Shown in pieces: positions 32,701-35,268 of a stretch of DNA of 35,268 nucleotides. How positions within the stretch are numbered: the first letter of the stretch is position 1; each line of letters opens with the position of its first letter. Position numbers and translations under genes: made by a program. Under the pieces are notes generated by a model. That model did not search any database. It was not told where the DNA came from and worked only from the letters and a program-made list of their open reading frames with translations. Where the stretch lies: contig DATKKU010000031.1 in assembly GCA_035542755.1 (NCBI GenBank), positions 1-35,268 of the forward strand, written 5' to 3'. The stretch comes from RYN-425 sp035542755 (lineage in GTDB: Bacteria; Patescibacteriota; Saccharimonadia; Saccharimonadales; UBA10212).

Positions 32701-35268
32701 ATGGCTAGCGCGCTAGTCATAGAAGTATTACCAAGGGTTAAGCCAGTGGTGTTGGTGGTGTTGGTGCCAATGCTTAGCGTACCGGCTGTAGCCCTATCCA
32801 AAGTTGGCGCCAGTAAGGATGTGTCGGCTGTACCCGTACCAGAGATATGGAAGTTAGAAGAACTCTGCAGGCTAGTCTGATTTAGGATGTAGCTACCGTC
32901 GCCGCTGACAGGGGCATAGTTAGTACAATTGGCGAAGGTCCCGTTGGTACAAATTATGTCATTGGCCGTAATTGCTGGAATAGACAAAGTGTAATTACCA
33001 GAGTTGGGCGAGGTTGGGCCCTGTAAGTACAGGGTGCCGGTGCCAGCATTGCCCTTAAAGGCGATGGTGCCCGTGGCGTTATTGGACGAGCCCAAAACTA
33101 TCTGACCGGTACCAGCGCCAGTATTAGTAGAGGTATCTACAGTAAAGACGTTAAAGGCTGTGCCGCTAGCGTTTTGGACTTGGAAGGCTGTGGTTGAGTT
33201 AGTGTATTCCTTCAAGGTAACACCGGCGCTGGCCAGGTCTACCTCGCTGGAGCCGGCCTGCAATGTTATTGTGGTGCTGGCGTGAGAGCCGCTGGAACCG
33301 CCGCTTCCACCTATGGCAATTGTCTGCGCAGCACCAGTTGAAGTATCTATGTTAGCCGTGCCGGACGCGGCAGTTGAGCCGGTCTTGCCGATATTTACGG
33401 TGTTGGCAACCGCCTCGCCAGAGATGTTAGTGCCACCGGTGCCGGCGTTGAAAGTCAGGTCGCTAGCGCCCTTGGTGGAGCCAACGGCGACGTGCGTTAC
33501 CGAGCTACTTGTAGCGTTTGTACCTATATTGATGGTCTGAGTTACAGCATTGGCGATATTACCAATCTGGATTGTGTTGCTGGCATTGGCTGTACCTATA
33601 TTAATACCGCCGCTGCCGCCCTGTAGGCTAAGCGTGCCAGAGGTCGTGGTCTGAAGCGTCGCGGTTGCGGTGTTGGTAGTATTACCAAGAGTTACCGCTG
33701 TGGCGTTGGTAGTGCCAATTTGTAATGCCTGGCCACTAGCACTATCAATGGTTGCCGTAGAGCCAGAACCAAATATCAATTGGCTTGATGTAAAGGTGTT
33801 TGTGTTAAAGGTACCGGTGGCGACCACGTTGCCGCTAGCATCAACGCGGAACTTGCTAGACGGGCTAGAACCGGACTGTAAATCTATTAAGTTGCCGCTT
33901 GGTGAAGCGTTGGTATTGCTGGCCAGTATTAGGGCTTGACCAGCGCCGGGGTTGCCGCTGGCTGTGACCGTTAAGTTAGTGTTGGTGTTTGTTCCGTTGT
34001 CTAGATATAGAACGCCCGAGGCCACCGCGCTACTACTATTTGTAAAGGTATAGAGGTTGTTGCTGGATGTGACGGCGGCCGTAGAGGTGTCTGTAGCGTT
34101 TTTATTTAATTTGCTGCTAGCCGACGCATAACCACTACAAATACTGTTATCGGTACAGATATTAGCATTAGCCGTGATGGTTGGGATGGTCAATGTGTAG
34201 TTGCCGGTTGGGTTTGTGGCTGGCCCAACAATGGCAATATTATTGGCACCGGCAGAAGTGTTGAAGACTAGCTTGCCGGTAAGCGAACTTGGCGCACCAA
34301 GAACTACTTGGTTACCCGAAGTATCAACGGCTAGCACTTGTGTACTGGAGGAGTTCTGAACCTGGAAGGCTGTGGAGGAAGAGACCGCTGACGAGAAGAT
34401 AGCTGTACCGTTGTCTACAATACCGCCTACCCCGCCGGTTGAGAATATTGGTGAAGCATTGGTCCTTACGTAGACCTCGGGCACAGAAGCCTGAACAAGC
34501 TGAGCGCCCCAACCAACAACCGTAGCACTATTAGTGGTAATTACTAAAGTAGGAGTAATCGTACTTTGACCACTAATTGCTTGTTTAACCGACAGACGTT
34601 GCCAAGTAGTGGTAGCCGTAAATGTGGCGGCCGTACCGGTGGATGGGCTACCGTCACTATCAATTCTAAGCTGTACGGACTGCGTACCAGAGTTAGTCTT
34701 AATCCAGATACTGAAGTTATAGGTAGCAGCCGTACCGGATACTACATTTTGGGTTAGCGTATGTGGACTGGTGGTGTTGCTAACCAATTTGTCGGCTGTA
34801 GTGTTACCGTCCGGTGCCGGATTGCTAGCCCCGTCATTGGCGGTTACTGTTATGTTTGTGGCCGTCCAGTTATTTAAACCTTCCGAATAACTTAAGAAGT
34901 TGGAATAGCTACCAACGCCGCCGTACGGAGTATCCAGGTAACCTAGTTGCTCTTGGTTGCCGATGCCATCCAGATACTGGGTCGTTGCACCAGTAGAGTC
35001 CTGAAGCTGAATAAGATTGGCTGTCTGGGCGCTGGCGCCTTGGATATTCAGACCGGTGTTGCTGGCGGCACCGGTGGAAACATTGACCGCATTAGAACTT
35101 GTGCCACTACCCGTAAAGCTGGCTGGGCCGGTTTCGGTTAGTCCAGCGCCTAGAGTGGTCAGGCCACCATTGACCGTAAAGGTCTTGGTGCCGGTGACTG
35201 TGGTATTACCGTTTAGTTGGTTGGTGCCGGTAGTTGTATCAAAGGTACCAGTAGAGTTATGAGCATCA
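26751..35268 (-). CDS. Giant Ser/Thr/Gly-rich surface protein, putative adhesin (5' end outside window)
   Basis: The frame is open from the right edge of the window to TAA 26751: about 2,839 codons with the N-terminus missing. An apparent TTG start at 34787 is internal, as the frame continues upstream (…YLDGIGNQEQLGYLDTPYGG…). The visible layout, N to C, is: beta-strand repeats; a jelly-roll-like domain (~34.9-34.4 kb, WTATNITVTANDG, DGNTTADKL); a very long array of short beta-repeats with NIGT-, LGNT- and QGG-type turns (34.4-30.1 kb); two carbohydrate-binding-like modules (~29.85-29.43 and ~29.41-28.95 kb, each NPS(I/V)EQS...W...YxD-x-x-LT); a concanavalin/L-type lectin-like domain (~28.6-27.9 kb, with Cys pairs and HHCVGISWGSYQDG); and a C-terminal beta domain ending YIVTGN. 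It probably mediates attachment to a host cell or polymer. No membrane anchor, sorting signal or S74 chaperone is seen at the C-terminus. Confidence 0.85.
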   Translation of the reverse strand, partial: DAHNSTGTFDTTTGTNQLNGNTTVTGTKTFTVNGGLTTLGAGLTETGPASFTGSGTSSNAVNVSTGAASNTGLNIQGASAQTANLIQLQDSTGATTQYLDGIGNQEQLGYLDTPYGGVGSYSNFLSYSEGLNNWTATNITVTANDGASNPAPDGNTTADKLVSNTTSPHTLTQNVVSGTAATYNFSIWIKTNSGTQSVQLRIDSDGSPSTGTAATFTATTTWQRLSVKQAISGQSTITPTLVITTNSATVVGWGAQLVQASVPEVYVRTNASPIFSTGGVGGIVDNGTAIFSSAVSSSTAFQVQNSSSTQVLAVDTSGNQVVLGAPSSLTGKLVFNTSAGANNIAIVGPATNPTGNYTLTIPTITANANICTDNSICSGYASASSKLNKNATDTSTAAVTSSNNLYTFTNSSSAVASGVLYLDNGTNTNTNLTVTASGNPGAGQALILASNTNASPSGNLIDLQSGSSPSSKFRVDASGNVVATGTFNTNTFTSSQLIFGSGSTATIDSASGQALQIGTTNATAVTLGNTTNTATATLQTTTSGTLSLQGGSGGINIGTANASNTIQIGNIANAVTQTINIGTNATSSSVTHVAVGSTKGASDLTFNAGTGGTNISGEAVANTVNIGKTGSTAASGTANIDTSTGAAQTIAIGGSGGSSGSHASTTITLQAGSSEVDLASAGVTLKEYTNSTTAFQVQNASGTAFNVFTVDTSTNTGAGTGQIVLGSSNNATGTIAFKGNAGTGTLYLQGPTSPNSGNYTLSIPAITANDIICTNGTFANCTNYAPVSGDGSYILNQTSLQSSSNFHISGTGTADTSLLAPTLDRATAGTLSIGTNTTNTTGLTLGNTSMTSALAIQAGTGGLNLSTNGSTSNITIRNSVAGASSGSPVTIGLGDNALSNQVITIGNTNSGAGIKEYVGTNNYVLDGAGASTYTLGASTTTGSITIGGTAQTGNIDIGTGTGAEALNFGTGGTGAKTVIVGSTASSSALTLNAGSGQLTVQGGTGAIVLQNLGTGNINIANNTVDSVINIGKTGTTSNLTTVNLATSSGGGQTVNIGGTGGGGNSNAGTVVTVQGGASQLQIANGGSVFTGNVSQSGGTVALTANGASSFTTSSGALTLTSNQAATWSTTNGNLTIQAAGGTVSLGSSTQLTANAGLTVSSASGSNTLTLQGGNTTTIQTQGTGTINIATNNLATTTNIGTNTSSAQAVNIGGTGGGGNSNAGTVVTVQGGASQLQIANGGNVFTGNVSQSTGTVSLHANGASDFTTSSGALTITSNQAATWSTTNGNITLQAAGGTVTLGTSTQLTASGNLSVASGSSNTLTLSGGSTGILINANGAGNTGTIVKPTTDSTAAFAVQSSGGANYIVADTSGGNLYLGNTGLGTTVQIGTNTGAVTQNINIGINATGSSTTNVNVGSTVAGTTTLQSAGGVVVSSLQTADTATYLCRNSANKIATCSTNVTGSAFVQGGNSFGADAALGTNDGFNLTFKTNSTLRATFDQSNNLYLGNGITAGTPNNFTIADTGSSVAGTAGGTLTVSGGAGTATGTGSAGGGLTLQGGSAGAGSTARSGGLLTLQGGAAAGTGNANGANVILQGGAGVGTGVQGVNQFSSGVVFTTGAYSSGSTSTITQSLVDNNSAILATATTTGLTFTVPSPTITTAGRVLYVSNASSGSNAFTLNYGTGSFTLNTGSTATLFWNANSAWTSAGVDASALQNAYNNSAGGTTPEIKIDSTRNALDIQDSDTAGSNGILIVRASNGGGGGLGQALFTVGNTGAITLQNSANQTSAFQIQNSAGTQLINVDTTNPQNLVTNPSIEQSISGNWAGKGTGASVVQSGLQQYIGNYSLQVTKSTTASTGTSESITLAANTTYTLSMMVKASVTSISTIKMGFHDNADQDCLTAQTITPTSWTKLTCTFTTTGGTISSSLIYVVDSSTTANVFYVDAVQLTLFSLLPNPSVEQSISSSNWQTETGSPTVTQDATVFNGGTHSLKIVEASGGAAQGVKDVKTLNNSTAYYMTFWTYQTTSTFTTLSVGYSSTGVTGGEVDCLTGITAPSAAGTWTQYNCYFTTPASNSGNPYIYFKDTATTSGRTWYIDDVALTQGPALVGYLQGAPAADTNYTTGQQTIYQEGRIAINGVINSPVQIQNQSDSSSAFSVSDVTGNNVLNVNTLTQSVEITGVGASSGLRFTNLNSNSSGATTFTGILGLDTNGNVGLSQATVSLISPALAYWDGGSDPTTGSQAYPTPTVASRGTNAHTPTFVGGSGEQLTDTTTGSPPGQNETGTIDWSFSQVSFEETQFQFKAGGGTGADSTWFYSYANGIPTTEYGANWPTCAGTGNSNGCGYIIYFSEYHHCVGISWGSYQDGNQCGHTTSGTDPLAHSSPLWDIGDNAFHDVDIQLRYNIVTISWDGQVVLTYNDSFGRNLTNLDFGFGSRTGGSTNNHYIKGLLVTKLGSDPSKYHIDTVTPLANNLYMDTTSGAQKLGIGITSPTSVLDVAGSSVNGAVAGFSNLVYNTGTVSEGTGTGLPACGTTGAAGAAYTANTTVTGSGTNFTTGGVLAGDLITLPDGVTDTIASVGGTTTLTTNSSHIECSGSYTITRKILQVTGNNVTVGNGATGDAAGSLVILDSDTNATFSAGTASNAPTEIDGAMFYSKSNHSFLCGVAGSWETCNGLLYSNTSAPGAVNSCTTACGNIGAAPIPANYCQAGRVIHIMAKGVFGSNSTAPTMILGFYLGTSTTRTSDTSVGGVSPTFTPAVSLSAVPWSIDYTLLCFSTTSMSGAGTITYQNSTTNTTADIVLGMPATTTSSLATTAQTLYLFPQFGTSNSANTITGTQYIVTGN
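31330..31650. repeat. Internal repeat of giant gene, copy 1 (465-bp period)
   Basis: Near-identical at protein level to 31795-32115, offset by exactly 465 bp (155 codons). It encodes GGGGNSNAGTVVTVQGG, ASQLQIANGG, TTSSGALTITSNQAATWST and QAAGGTVTLG on the minus strand. Confidence 0.85.
31795..32115. repeat. Internal repeat of giant gene, copy 2 (465-bp period)
   Basis: Partner of 31330-31650. Most differences are synonymous or conservative (for example ANGASSF versus ANGASDF, LTLTSN versus LTITSN), consistent with duplication followed by drift or gene conversion. Confidence 0.85.

Noticed and set aside
34785..34787. TTG at 34787 as the start of the giant protein
   Set aside because: The same frame stays open to the window edge and encodes similar domain-like sequence upstream, so the true start is outside the window.
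26751..35268. CRISPR-like or tandem-repeat array, and many plus-strand ORFs in this region
   Set aside because: The repetition follows codon periodicity of the giant minus-strand gene and has no spacer structure; the plus-strand ORFs are Val/Pro/Ala-rich shadows of its Thr/Gly/Asn-rich coding.

Overview
The window looks like part of the chromosome of a Patescibacteria/CPR bacterium, most likely Candidatus Saccharibacteria (TM7) or a close relative. Signs of this are a class I (archaeal-type) lysyl-tRNA synthetase, a short prolyl-tRNA synthetase without the editing insertion, very tight gene packing, many small membrane-anchored proteins of unknown family, and a gigantic Ser/Thr/Gly-rich surface protein of the kind these epibionts carry. 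TGA is used as an ordinary stop (lysK, msrA), so the UGA=Gly code of Gracilibacteria/Absconditabacteria is excluded. The lineage call is inference; there is no rRNA in the window.

Layout. 1-10028 is a long minus-strand run. Read in the direction of transcription it holds frr, rseP, a CPBP membrane protease, proS, greA, lysK, a nucleoside deoxyribosyltransferase-like gene, msrA, a 39-residue coupled ORF, an FMN reductase, a small metallopeptidase, a structured palindromic spacer, yggT, a terminator, a heliorhodopsin-like gene, a 29-residue membrane micro-ORF and a truncated PD-(D/E)XK-like gene. 10083-12357 (plus) carries two tandem phospholipase D-like paralogues. 12361-13745 (minus) is rpsB-tsf. 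13925-16211 (plus) is rpmE-prfA-prmC. 16208-19922 (minus) is an envelope block: HtrA-like protease, polytopic membrane protein and LCP protein. 20013-20678 (plus) is lepB, and 20718-22323 (minus) is parA-parB. 22424-26754 is a cluster of small bitopic membrane proteins, three of them paralogues, plus a beta-lactamase-like serine hydrolase. 26751-35268 (minus) is the 3' part of a single open frame of more than 2,800 codons encoding a putative giant adhesin that runs off the window.

Themes. The translation and ribosome genes (rpsB, tsf, frr, rpmE, prfA, prmC, lysK, proS) and the secretion/envelope genes (lepB, rseP, htrA, LCP) are conventional. Three features stand out. First, the heliorhodopsin homologue has lost both the retinal-binding lysine (Gln253 instead) and the counterion glutamate (Ser123 instead), so it should not form a retinal Schiff base. 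Second, many genes have a recognisable -10 box only 6-13 bases before the start codon, implying leaderless or near-leaderless mRNAs. Third, a perfect 33-bp repeat duplicates the coding sequence of the MsrA resolving-cysteine tail into a separate, translationally coupled 39-residue ORF.

No rRNA, tRNA, CRISPR array or intact insertion sequence was recognised. No gene-free stretch exceeds about 200 bases.
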